Source: Bathymodiolus brooksi (taxonomy: Eukaryota; Mollusca; Bivalvia; Mytilida; Modiolidae). Taken from it: DNA of 64,000 bases. A program made the position numbers and the translations under genes. This document shows positions 27,701-36,483 of the stretch, one piece after another. Positions within the stretch are counted from its first letter, which is position 1; each line of letters begins with the position of its first letter. The stretch spans positions 34,523,331-34,587,330 of the forward strand of contig OY804583.1 of assembly GCA_963680875.1 (NCBI GenBank). The letters are read 5' to 3'. The notes under the pieces were generated by a model, which saw nothing but the letters and a program-made list of their open reading frames with translations, searched no databases and was not told where the DNA came from.

Positions 27701-29800
27701 CAACAATGTGTCAGGTATAGCGTATAACATGCTGGCCAGTTTTATTGGTGTTTAACGACACTTTCAACAATATGTCAGGTATAACGTAGAACATGGTGAC
27801 CAGTTTTATTGTTGCTTAACGACACTTTCAACAATGTGTCAGGTATAACGTAGAACATGGTGACCAATTTTATTGGTGTTTAACGACACTTTCAACAATG
27901 TGTCAGGTATAACGTAGAACATGGTGATCAGTTTTATTGGTGTTTAATGCCACTTTCAACAATGTTAGTTATAGTGTAGAACATGGTGACCAGTTTTATT
28001 GGTGTTTAACGACACTTTCAACAATATGTCAGGTATAACGTAGAACATGGTGACCAGTTTTATTGGTGTTTAACGCCACTTTCAACAATGTTAGTTATAG
28101 TGTAGAACATGGTGACCAGTTTTATTGGTGTTTAACGACACTTTCAACAATGTGTCAGTTATAACGTAGAACATGGTGAACAGTTTTATTGGTGTTTAAC
28201 GACACTTTCAACAATGTGTCAGGTATAGCGTATAACATGCTGGCCAGTTTTATTGGTGTTTAACGACACTTTCAACAATATGTCAGGTATAACGTAGAAC
28301 ATGGTGACCAGTTTTATTGGTGCTTAACGCCACTTTCAACAATGTGTCAGGTATAACGTAGAACATGGTGACCTGTTTTATTGGTGCTTAACGACACTTT
28401 CAACAATGTGTCAGGTATAATGTAGAACATGGTGACCAGTTTTATTGGTGTTTATCGACACTTTCAACAATGTGTCAGGTATAACGTAGAACATGGTGAC
28501 CAGTTTTATTGGTGTTTAACGCCACTTTCAACAATGTTAGTTATAGTGTAGAACATGGTGACCAGTTTTATTGGTGTTTAACGACACTTTCAACAATGTG
28601 TCAGTTATAACGTAGAACATGGTGAACAGTTTTATTGGTGTTTAACGACACTGTCAACAATGTGTCAGGTATAGCGTATAACATGCTGGCCAGTTTTATA
28701 GGTGTTTAACGACACTTTCAACAATATGTCAGGTATAACGTAGAACATGGTGACCAGTTTTATTGGTGCTTAACGCCACTTTCAACAATGTGTCAGGTAT
28801 AACGTAGAACATGGTGACCAGTTTTATTGGTGCTTAACGACACTTTCAACAATGTGTCAGGTATAATGTAGAACATGGTGACCAGTTTTATTGGTGTTTA
28901 TCGACACTTTCAACAATGTGTCAGGTATAGTGTAGAACATGGTGACCATTTTTATTGGTGTTTAACGACACTTTCAACAATGTGTCAGGTATAATGTAGA
29001 ACATGGTGACCAGTTTTATTGGTGTTTATCGACACTTTCAACAATGTGTCAGGTATAACGTATAACATGGTGACCAGTTTTATTGGTGTTTAACAACACT
29101 TTCAACAATGTGTCAGGTATAACGTATAACATGGTGACCAGTTTTATTGGTGTTTAACGACACTGTCAACAATATGTCAGGTGTAATGTAGAACATGGTG
29201 ACCAGTTTTATTGGTGTTTAACGCCACTTTCAACAATGTTAGTTATAGTGTAGAACATGGTGACCAGTTTTATTGGTGTTTAACGACACTTTCAACAATG
29301 TGTCAGGTATAATGTAGAACATGGTGACCAGTTTTATTGATGTTTAACGACACTTTCAACAATGTGTCAGGTATAACATAGAACATGGTGACCAGTTTTA
29401 TTGGTGTTTAACGACACTTTCAACAATGTGTCAGGTATAACGTAGAACATGGTGACCAGTTTTATTGGTGTTTATTAACACTTTCAACAATGTGTCAGGT
29501 ATAGCGTATTACATGGTGACCTGTTTTATTGGTGTTTAACGACACTCAACAATGTCAGGTATAACGTAGAACATGGTGACGTTTTATTGGTGTTTAACGC
29601 CACTTTCAACAATGTTAGTTATAGTGTAGAACATGGTGACCAGTTTTATTGGTGTTTAACGACACTTTCAACAATGTGTCAGGTATAATGTAGAACATGG
29701 TGACCAGTTTTATTGGTGTTTAACGCCACTTTCAACAATGTTAGTTATAGTGTAGAACATGGTGACCAGTTTTATTGGTGTTTAACACCACTTTCAACAA
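18794..29800. repeat. 5270-bp higher-order repeat of satellite 1, two full copies and a shortened third
   Basis: Markers repeat at exactly 5270 bp: the GATGTTTAACAAC variant (18794 and 24064, 21777 and 27047), TTTTATAGGTG (20511 and 25781), the short GGTGACGTTTTATTGG variant (21391 and 26661) and ATATGTTAGG (21611 and 26881). A third partial copy follows at 2919 bp (25781 to 28700, 26661 to 29580, 26881 to 29800), which is 5270 minus 2351. The shorter repeat thus looks like the 5270-bp unit with one 2351-bp sub-block deleted. Confidence 0.82.
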
Positions 29801-29955
29801 TATGTTAGGTATAACGTAGAACATGTTGACCTTTTTATTGGTGTTTAACGCCACTTTCAACAATGTTAGTTATAGTGTAGAACATGGTGACCAGTTTTAT
29901 TGGTGTTTAACGACACTTTCAACAATATGTCAGGTATAACGTAGAACATGGTGAC

Positions 29956-30055
29956 CAGTTTTATTGGTATTAACACCACTGTCAACAATATTTCAGCTAT
30001 GATGTATAATATGGCGTTCAGTTTTATTGGTGTTTAACGACACTTTCAACATTGT
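29956..30055 (-). repeat. Diverged edge monomers of satellite 1
   Basis: The last one and a half monomers depart from consensus. They read ACAATATTTCAGCTATGATG followed by GGCGTTCAG, where the array consensus has CAATGTGTCAGGTATAACG and GGTGACCAG. On the minus strand this gives CTGAACGCC and CTGAAATATTGTTG, closer to the SINE tail (CTGACCGCC, CTGAAATATTGTTG) than any interior monomer. Array ends escape homogenisation, so this fits an ancestral state kept at the edge. The array then stops abruptly at about 30055. Confidence 0.75.
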
Positions 30056-30412
30056 GACAAACTGACAAATCTACATGTACAAAGGTATATATAGTGGGAT
30101 TTTTTTTATTGTTCCCTATATTTATTTTTATTCAACATTTTAGCCACACCAAATAAATTTCATATTTTTCTTCATAAATATGGTAACTTTCTTTCAAGAA
30201 TATGAACTTAGGATGAAATTTTCATTGTTTTCAGAATAAAAATCAACTAAAATAATCACTCCGACAGCTTAACATAATGATTCACAGAAGATGGATATCT
30301 GGGTGGAAGTGCAGGTTGTGTTTTTGTATTGTTTATACATGTATCTACATGTACATCACATTGAACTTCCATTTAATATCAAGAGGGGGTTGGGAATCCC
30401 ATTCACTGGTAA
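30056..30412. other. AT-rich spacer, no gene seen
   Basis: Stops occur in all frames and no splice-bounded exon was recognised. The last 100 bases belong to the duplicated segment that resembles 31522-31604. Confidence 0.6.
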
Positions 30413-30712
30413 GGGCATTGTGGTCGTGATCGCAAGGTAGCTGGATTTACAACTACAAGTGCAATCAATGCCTATCATCACTAAAGTTGAGAGGTCAAAC
30501 CCTGTTCATGGCAAGGTGTACTTGATACAACAATATGTGATAAAGTTAATTGTCAGTTACTTGCAACAGGTCTGTGGTTTTCTCCAGTTTCCTCCTCCAA
30601 TAAAACTGAACACAACGACACAACTGAAATATTGTTGAAGGTGGCATTAAACACCATTTACCAACCAACCCATTCACTGGCTTAAACACTGTCAGATGTT
30701 TGTGCCCAGGCC
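30310..30712. repeat. Segmental duplication, copy 1 (SINE plus flanks)
   Basis: This stretch resembles 31522-31905 at an offset of about 1190 bp. The likeness covers more than the SINE: GTGTTTTTG upstream, AATCCCATTCACTGGTA just before the SINE head (30395 and 31588) and TTCACTGGCTTAAAC after its tail (30673 and 31862) are shared. The two SINEs here are therefore duplicates of one insertion, not independent insertions. Confidence 0.75.
30413..30656 (+). mobile_element. tRNA-derived SINE, copy 1
   Basis: Non-autonomous retroposon. The head resembles the consensus GTGGTCGTGATCGTATGGTA seen in sister copies, with a degraded pol III B-box-like GAGGTCAAACCCTG near 30492. The body has TTCATGGCAAGGTGTACTTG and GTGATAAAGTT. 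The conserved tail runs from CCAATAAAACTGA to CTGAAATATTGTTGAAGG and ATTAAACACCA. Head and tail are both present, so it is nearly full length (about 245 bp). The family's molluscan identity is from memory of similar repeats. Confidence 0.85.
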
Positions 30713-30717
30713 ATGTA

Positions 30718-31280
30718 GGAAACTAAGAATATACATCCAACACCTAGTAACTGTTTTATCAACTTCACCTTCTGTCTAACAGTTTTATTTGTGGAGGAAA
30801 CTAGAGTATACATTTGACAACTAGTAACTGTTTTATCAAGTTCACCTTCTGTCTAACAGTTTTATTTGTTGAGGAAACTAGAGTATACATCTGACAACTA
30901 GTAACTGTTTTATCAACTTCACCTTCTGTCTAACAGTTTTATTTGTGGAGGAAACTAGAGTATACATCTGACAACTAGTAACTGTTTGATCAACTTCACC
31001 TTCTGTCTAACAGTTTTATTTGTGGAGGAAACTAGAGTATACATCTGACAACTAGTAACTGTTTTATCAACTTCACCTTCTGTCTAACAGTTTTATTTGT
31101 GGAGGAAACTAGAGTATACATCTGACAACTAGTAACTGTTTTATCAAGTTCACCTTCTGTCTAACAGTTTTATTTGTGGAGGAAACTAGAGTATACATCT
31201 GACAACTAGTAGCTGTTTTATCAAGTTCACCTTCTGTCTAACAGTTTTTTTTTGTGGAGGGTACTAGAGTATACATCCGA
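30718..31280. repeat. 77-bp minisatellite, about seven copies
   Basis: TAACTG/TAGCTG markers fall at 30748, 30825, 30902, 30979, 31056, 31133 and 31210, an exact 77-bp period. Each unit holds CAGTTTTATTTGTGGAGG, AAACTAGAGTATACATC, TAGTAACTGTTTTATC and TTCACCTTCTGTCTAA. Minus-strand SINE body reads CAGTTTTATTGGTGGAGG, AAAC, GAG, GTAACTG and TTTATCA in the same order. The unit is therefore probably SINE-derived, from the body segment next to the tail that formed satellite 1. The period is certain; the SINE origin is moderately supported. Confidence 0.93.
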
Positions 31281-31477
31281 CCATTTAACTTGCAGGGGTG
31301 TTATGGTTTTTTGTTTCGTTCAGAGTTAGAATATTTATTTTTTTTGTCGCGCAATTGTTTTCCCCAGAATTTAACATTATATGACACCAAAATCAGAATA
31401 TTTTGTTCAGCAACATTGGAAATCAGAATATTTTTTTTAGAAACCCCCCCCCCCCCCCACCGCTGCAAGTTAAATGG
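31281..31477. mobile_element. Short inverted-repeat (MITE-like) element
   Basis: A 20-bp inverted repeat bounds 197 bp: CCATTTAACTTGCAGGGGTG at 31281-31300 and its complement with one mismatch at 31458-31477. The interior is T-rich, repeats AATCAGAATATTTT twice, and ends in a run of about 16 C. No clear target-site duplication was found, so assignment to a transposon class is not possible. Confidence 0.55.
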
Positions 31478-31521
31478 TGTCTTTAATCAGATGTACATTT
31501 TGTATATCTAGGTTGAAGCAA

Positions 31522-31905
31522 ATCTGTGTTTTTGCATTGTTTTTATCTGCATCGCTTTAAGCATCCATTTATCAAGGGGGGGGGTGAAATCCCATTCACT
31601 GGTAGGGGCGTCATTGTCATGATCATATGGTAGTTGGATTTACAACATGTGCAATCAGTGTCTAACACCACTAAAGTTACGAGTTTGAACCCGGTTCGTG
31701 GATAAGTGTGTACTCGATTCAACATTATGTGATAAAGTTTGTCAGTTACTTGCAACAGGCCGGTGGTTTTCTCAGGTTCCCTCCACCAATAAAACTGACC
31801 GCCACGACATAACTGAAATATTGTTGAAAGTGGCACTAAACACCAAAAACCAACCACCCCATTCACTGGCTTAAACGTTAACACTGTCACATTTTTTGTG
31901 CCCAT
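31522..31905. repeat. Segmental duplication, copy 2
   Basis: Partner of 30310-30712, with shared flanks on both sides of the SINE. The minisatellite and the inverted-repeat element lie between the two copies. Confidence 0.75.
31605..31845 (+). mobile_element. tRNA-derived SINE, copy 2
   Basis: Head GGGGCGTCATTGTCATGATC, degenerate B box CGAGTTTGAACCCGG near 31679, body with GTGATAAAGTTTGTCAG and GCAACAGGCCGGTGG, and an intact tail (CCACCAATAAAACTGACC, GCCACGACATAACTG, AAATATTGTTGAAAGTGG, ACTAAACACCA). It has one of the best tails in the window for comparison with satellite 1. Confidence 0.88.
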
Positions 31906-32692
31906 CTCAAGACCTGGATTTTCACCATCATCACTGTTTAAACTTTCTGTTCATAATTGATGTGTAATAAAAATCTAAACTTAAAGATACAAGTGTAAAA
32001 TATAATGAATATAAATAGTATTTAGTTGTTATATCTCTGTTTATTATATTCTTATGATGTTTTTACAATACTTTTGGAATCTTTTGAAGTAAAAATATGC
32101 ACTTCTCCCCACTTCTGAATCAAAACATCAAATCAATTTTTTTTCTTGTAAAAAATAAAACACAAATAAATATAAATAATATATATAATGACAACAGACA
32201 TCTTGTGCAGGTATATCAATTCATACACTTTTAATGTCCAGATTTATCATATATCATCATTTAAAAAGATAAAAATGTCAGGTCTCCAAATAAATCATAC
32301 AATTATCTGAAAATGTCATTTGTCCATACCTGTGTACATACAAAATATGATGCAACCAGGATACAGACTAACAGTACATGTACAAACTTATTTAAAAAAT
32401 AAAATTGTCAGGTCTTCAAATATATCAAAGATAATCAAACAATCTTATTTTGTCATCTGTTTAAATTAATTATACAACTTCTTTTAAAAATAAAAATGTC
32501 AGCTGTCCAAATTATTCTACAACTCCATTAAAACATAGAAATGTCATGATCAGGTGTCTTAAGTAAATTATTATAAAACTTCATTTAGAAAATAAAAATG
32601 TCAGCAGTCAAATTATTATAAAACCACATTTTAAAATAAAAATGTCAGCAGTCAAATTATTATAAAACCACATTTTAAAATAAAAATGTCAG
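31906..32692. other. AT-rich sequence downstream of the TRIM-like gene
   Basis: No open frame or recognisable exon. From about 32390 onward AATAAAAATGTCAG-type motifs recur irregularly, apparently older forms of the 110-bp repeat that follows. On the minus strand this is where the 3' UTR and polyadenylation site of the TRIM-like gene should lie. TTTATT at 32040-32045 reads AATAAA on the minus strand, but it is one of several candidates. Confidence 0.5.
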
Positions 32693-33140
32693 CTGTCAAA
32701 TTATCATACAATTTCATTGAAATAAAATGTCAGTTTCTAAATTATTATAAAGCTCCATTTAATTTAAAAAAAAAAATGGCAGACGTCAAAAAGAAAAATG
32801 TCAGCTGTCAAATTATTATACAATTTCATTGAAATAAAATGTCAGTTTCTAAATTATTATAAAGCTCCATTTAATTTTTAAAAAAATGGCAGACGTCAAA
32901 AAGAAAAATGTCAGCTGTCAAATTATTATACAATTTCATTGAAATAAAATGTCAGTTTCTAAATTATTATAAAGCTCCATTTAATTTTTAAAAAAATGGC
33001 AGACATCAAAAAGAAAAATGTCAGCTGTCAAATTATTATACAATTTCATTGAAATAAAATGTCAGTTTCTAAATTATTATAAAGCTCCATTTAATTTAAA
33101 AAAAATGGCAGACGTCAAAAAGAAAAATGTCAGCTGTCAA
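32693..33140. repeat. 110-bp tandem repeat next to the TRIM-like stop codon
   Basis: ATGGCAGAC markers at 32776, 32886, 32996 and 33105 give a 109-110 bp period with four copies. Each unit contains two related halves, AAAATGTCAGCTGTCAAATT and AAAATGTCAGTTTCTAAATT. The array ends 25 bp from the stop codon of the TRIM-like gene, so it is probably transcribed as part of its 3' UTR. Confidence 0.9.
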
Positions 33141-33164
33141 ATATAAATAATAAAACTCGATTCA

Positions 33165-34853
33165 TTAAAGAAGTTTTACTTTGTGTATTGTTGCTCCTGA
33201 CTGTTTATGACAACCCACCCATAATTGTCCCCTCATGTCAATGTCAAGTGATATAGGATATTTAATCCCCGTGTCCTCCATTACTTTACATGTCAATATA
33301 TCTCCTTGTTCAGATAAAACATGGAGGGCATGTGATTTAAAGTCACACACAATAATGTGTCCTGCTGTTGTTGTTACTACATCAATAGGTTTAAATTGTG
33401 TAGTAACATTTATCTTAGAATGTCCTGTATATGTCCACCTTGAACCCCCCTCCCTCCCTACAACCACCACCCTCCCAATATCACCTGATGTCCTGTCAAC
33501 AACAACTATGTCTTTGTTATTATTTGTTGTGATTCTGTGTGGTAAAGTAAACAGTCTGTGTTTGTTACTGTCATATTGATAAGTATGTCGTTGTTTACCA
33601 TTCATACCAAAGATAAGTAGTGCCCTTGTACTTTTGTCTGTAGGTGTGTAGGTAGCAGCAGGTTCTGTGACACTTACTATAATATTATTGTCACTAGTCA
33701 CATGGATTCCCTGTGGTAACAAGGGTGACACTGAGAAGAATGGTTTTATTTTTCTTGACTTTGTCAAGAGTTTTATATCTGAACTGTTATACACAGACAG
33801 AAGTATGTCATTGTTTGATGTCAATGTCATGTCAAAGATATCACAGGAAATCTGCTTTGTGGTTGTAATGTTGTCATTGTCAATGTTTATTTGTCTTATG
33901 ACTTGTTTACCCCAATCATTAACCCATGTTGATTTGTCATCAACAGTAATTATGTTATTAATACCTGATAAATCTGTAGTGTATGAATTAACAACCTCAA
34001 AATCAATGTCTGATTCTACTTGTGGTATTTTCATTTTCTGAAGTGATCCAAATAAGTTTGGTATATCATTGACTGTTTCTTTCCCTGGAATAAAACATTT
34101 AATTTCAAAAGGAATTTGATTAAAATTCAAGTCCGACATCATTTTCTTAGATTTTGTAGCTGTTGTAAATATTGTACTTCCTTGGATAGATTTCAAAGCT
34201 GCCATGATTTCATCTTGGTGGAGTATAAGTGTTTTTTCGGCTTGGTCGGCCTGTCTCTTCATGTCACAGAATGTCTGTTTAACAGTTTTTCTTTCCAGTT
34301 CTATTTCATTTTGTAGTTTTTGAGAATGTTTAGTGATTCCATCTATTAATGTTTTTTCTCTTTTTTTAATTGTTGTTATTCTTTCATTAAACAAAGACTC
34401 ATATTTAGTTTCACTGATTTGGAATTCATCAACTTTTGCCCGACAGAGAGTTAAATCTTTACTATATCTCGCCTCCGCTCCTTTAAGTTTATCCAATTTT
34501 TCCGGGAGAATTTTTTCTATGGGTTCAAAGTTGTGTTTGTTGTGTTTAGATAAAATACAATCTGCACACACAAGTTGATCACAGGTTCTACAGAACAGAA
34601 ATGTCATTTTTGTCGTATGTTCTGTACACGGGATATTGTCCGTTATTATTTTCGGTTGCACATCTTGAAATAGCGATTTAATATCAATAATCTGGTGCTG
34701 AATGTTCGTTTGTACATTCAGGTGAATATTCTTACATCTGTCGCATATGAACTTATTGCACTCGACACACTTCCATTGAATATTAATGTCAGTTTTACAG
34801 AGTTCACAAAGTTTTGGATTTTGTGCTCTTTTAATGGAGCTTGAAAACGCCAT
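33165..34853 (-). CDS. TRIM-like protein: two B-boxes, coiled coil, C-terminal NHL-type propeller, no RING
   Basis: An uninterrupted 562-residue frame, ATG at 34853 and TAA at 33167-33165, so the coding part is a single exon. The frame opens further upstream, but its first codon there (34943) is GTG; the ATG chosen has a good animal start context (A at -3, G at +4) and directly precedes the zinc ligands. A B-box 1-type site uses C16, C19, C29, C32, C37, C40, H44 and H53. A canonical B-box 2 uses C76, H79, C88, C91, C96, C99, H104 and H107. A charged helical stretch at about 115-240 is the expected coiled coil. Residues about 310-562 form beta-rich repeats typical of the NHL/TRIM2/3/71-like propeller, e.g. 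GHIIVCDFKSHALHVL. RING is absent, so a ubiquitin-ligase role cannot be assumed. Such RING-less genes are expanded in bivalves and often discussed in immunity; the specific function is unknown. Confidence 0.93.
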   Translation of the reverse strand: MAFSSSIKRAQNPKLCELCKTDINIQWKCVECNKFICDRCKNIHLNVQTNIQHQIIDIKSLFQDVQPKIITDNIPCTEHTTKMTFLFCRTCDQLVCADCILSKHNKHNFEPIEKILPEKLDKLKGAEARYSKDLTLCRAKVDEFQISETKYESLFNERITTIKKREKTLIDGITKHSQKLQNEIELERKTVKQTFCDMKRQADQAEKTLILHQDEIMAALKSIQGSTIFTTATKSKKMMSDLNFNQIPFEIKCFIPGKETVNDIPNLFGSLQKMKIPQVESDIDFEVVNSYTTDLSGINNIITVDDKSTWVNDWGKQVIRQINIDNDNITTTKQISCDIFDMTLTSNNDILLSVYNSSDIKLLTKSRKIKPFFSVSPLLPQGIHVTSDNNIIVSVTEPAATYTPTDKSTRALLIFGMNGKQRHTYQYDSNKHRLFTLPHRITTNNNKDIVVVDRTSGDIGRVVVVGREGGSRWTYTGHSKINVTTQFKPIDVVTTTAGHIIVCDFKSHALHVLSEQGDILTCKVMEDTGIKYPISLDIDMRGQLWVGCHKQSGATIHKVKLL

Positions 34854-35635
34854 AGTTATACACAGTTTAATTGTGTTTACTAAAGTCCTCACATCGTGTC
34901 GGCAACAACTTTTTATACAATGGAAGACTTTATTTACTTTCACGGGTGGTAGTTTTTGGAAACTTGATATTAATTGTAAATTCTGACCTAATAATGTTAC
35001 AATCTCTGACTTAGAATGGGGGGTACATCTTGTGTAAAGTGGTGAAATATTTTAAAAATAATTTATATTTTTATATTGTGATGTTTTCTTCTGAATTGTA
35101 TTAATTTTGTTGACCCAGTTTTAAATAGACTAATCCAAGCTAAAACTTCCTGGGTCTATACGGGGAATTCCCTTAGCCGGATGATTGTGATTTATCGAAA
35201 ATGAAAAAAATAAATATTGCATAATCATTATCAATATCTCTATCAATATATTTAAAGATGTTAAAATATCACTCGTGCCAATATTAAACTTATAAATGTA
35301 GCAACATAAAAAATAGGGGATGAACAGAGATGTAGCCCGTGGTCAGGATATCGGAAAAGGGGGGGGGGGGTGCTTTGAGAGTGGGGCGGATAATGTGTGT
35401 GTGTTTTATGTGTCTGTATTGTTTGTCTTCATCCTGTGTCTTGTGTACTCAATGTTATCAGTCCATTCACAGTTCACAGTCGCCAGAAGTTTCAACTAGC
35501 CTATTGGGGGAAAAAAATATTTATTATAGATGACCAACATTTTTCGAAGTTTTTCTTATTTTTTCCCCTAATTTTTGAAACATCAAGTGACTGTGGTCCA
35601 TTCTTGATTTGCACTTCAGTTTTCTCACAGGCACC
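34854..35635. other. Upstream region of the TRIM-like gene, no further gene
   Basis: Presumed promoter and 5' UTR of the minus-strand gene. No convincing TATA box or second exon was seen. Near 35329 the sequence turns G-rich, with a run of about 12 G at 35360, in a context resembling short dispersed MITE ends, but no matching second end was found. Confidence 0.5.
35162..35172. promoter_or_regulatory. Palindromic kappaB-type site
   Basis: GGGGAATTCCC matches the Rel/NF-kappaB consensus GGGRNWYYCC on both strands. It lies about 310 bp upstream of the TRIM-like ATG, within likely promoter distance. Binding is inference; a single 11-mer match can arise by chance in 64 kb. Confidence 0.45.
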
Positions 35636-35897
35636 TGGGTCCAGGATTTTTTTTTTTATTAAAATAAGTTATCTAGAGTGTATGTTTAATTTTAGAACCT
35701 CCTGGCATGTTTTATTACTATTTTAGGTCATATTAACATTTTCCACAAATTTTCTATATATATACAAAATGTACCATCTATTTAACTTTTGGAAAATGTC
35801 AATATGGCCTAATATAGTAATAAACCATGCCAGTGGGCTCTAAAATTAAACATACACTATATAACTTATTTTAATTTTTTTTTAAATTCTGGACCCA
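35636..35897. mobile_element. Fold-back element, about 110-bp arms
   Basis: The left arm starts TGGGTCCAGGAT and continues through ATAAGTTAT, TGTATGTTTAATTTTAGA, CATGTTTTATTACTAT and ATTTTCC. The right arm, ending CTGGACCCA at 35897, is its reverse complement with small mismatches. About 45 bp of AT-rich spacer separate them. No clear target-site duplication was seen. The structure would form a long hairpin if transcribed or single-stranded. Confidence 0.75.
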
Positions 35898-35939
35898 AAT
35901 TCTATATTTATATATGTCTCATCAGTATATGGCTATCGA

Positions 35940-36055
35940 CAGGGGCAGATTCAGGCGGAGGCGTGGTGTGTGTGCGCCCCCCCTAAGAATCCTTTTTGGG
36001 TTGTTTTTTTTTGCCCAAAAGTCCCTCCTAACTTCATATCCTGGATTCGCCCCTG
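35940..36055. mobile_element. Short MITE with CAGGGGC termini, hAT-like
   Basis: 116 bp bounded by CAGGGGCAGATTCAGG and the inverted CCTGGATTCGCCCCTG. CAGGGG ends are typical of hAT-superfamily MITEs. No perfect 8-bp target duplication is visible, so the superfamily call is tentative. The interior has no coding potential. Confidence 0.6.
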
Positions 36056-36483
36056 ATAGATATAAATTGTTTGTGGTCTTTTCAATTTTTACCCTATATC
36101 AGGTTTTTTTCATTACTGTTGTTGGTATATTAAATGATTAAGATGAAAGCCAAGTGTTGTCATATTTTCATTGTCTGTTCTCTGTTATTTTAGTTAATGT
36201 TTTGTATCATGTTAAGTTTTGTGAAGAAATACAATTCACTTTCAGTTAGGCCTATTGTAACTCTTTTGACCAGAGTTTTGTTCTCTATATTTATACTGCA
36301 ACTACAAAATAATGCTTGATGAAGCTTGCAATTCTACCAGTTTCTAAACATTGTAGAAATAAACTTGATATTTGCCGACACTGTATGTATATATTTTCTA
36401 ATTATAAGTAGACAATTTGTTAGTTTTTTTTTAAACCATATCTGTTTGTCATACATTTGAAATAATTAACGTTGTATACTTAC
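36056..36483. other. AT-rich sequence, possible downstream intron of the Myb/SANT-like gene
   Basis: The donor at 36483 implies a further exon to the left on the minus strand, but none was recognised here or before the TRIM-like gene. An AATAAA at about 36358 on the plus strand has no associated open frame. Confidence 0.45.

Larger units (their letters stand above)
1..30055 (-). repeat. Satellite array 1: 64-bp monomer derived from a SINE tail
   Basis: About 30 kb of head-to-tail monomers, roughly 470 copies, which continue beyond the left edge. The main monomer is 64 bp and reads GTGTTTAACGACACTTTC at its start and CCAGTTTTATTG at its end on the plus strand. Recurrent variants are a 62-bp form with CGCCACTTTC and TTAGTTATAG, a form with ATAACATGCTGGCCAG, a GTGAACAG form, and a form that has lost TTTC after ACAC. 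Every frame is closed by stops, so the array is non-coding. Read on the minus strand, the monomer aligns with the 3' tail of the SINE copies at 30413, 31605, 45154, 48666 and 49306: both contain CACCAATAAAACTG, then a degenerate middle, then ATTGTTGAAAGTG and GTTAAACACC. The strand given is the SINE-sense strand. Monomer structure is read directly; the SINE origin is inferred from the alignment. Confidence 0.97.

Noticed and set aside
1..30055. CRISPR-like array
   Set aside because: The repeat and intervening parts are both conserved, without unique spacers, and the genome is eukaryotic.
34854..34943. N-terminal extension of the TRIM-like protein by 30 residues
   Set aside because: The extension starts with GTG and there is no ATG in it before the methionine at 34853; that ATG has a better context and fits the B-box start.
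33235..34986. Several plus-strand frames opposite the TRIM-like gene
   Set aside because: They are shadows of the minus-strand coding sequence.
35329..35400. MITE end with a poly-G tract
   Set aside because: Looks like short dispersed MITE ends, but no matching inverted end or target duplication was found nearby.
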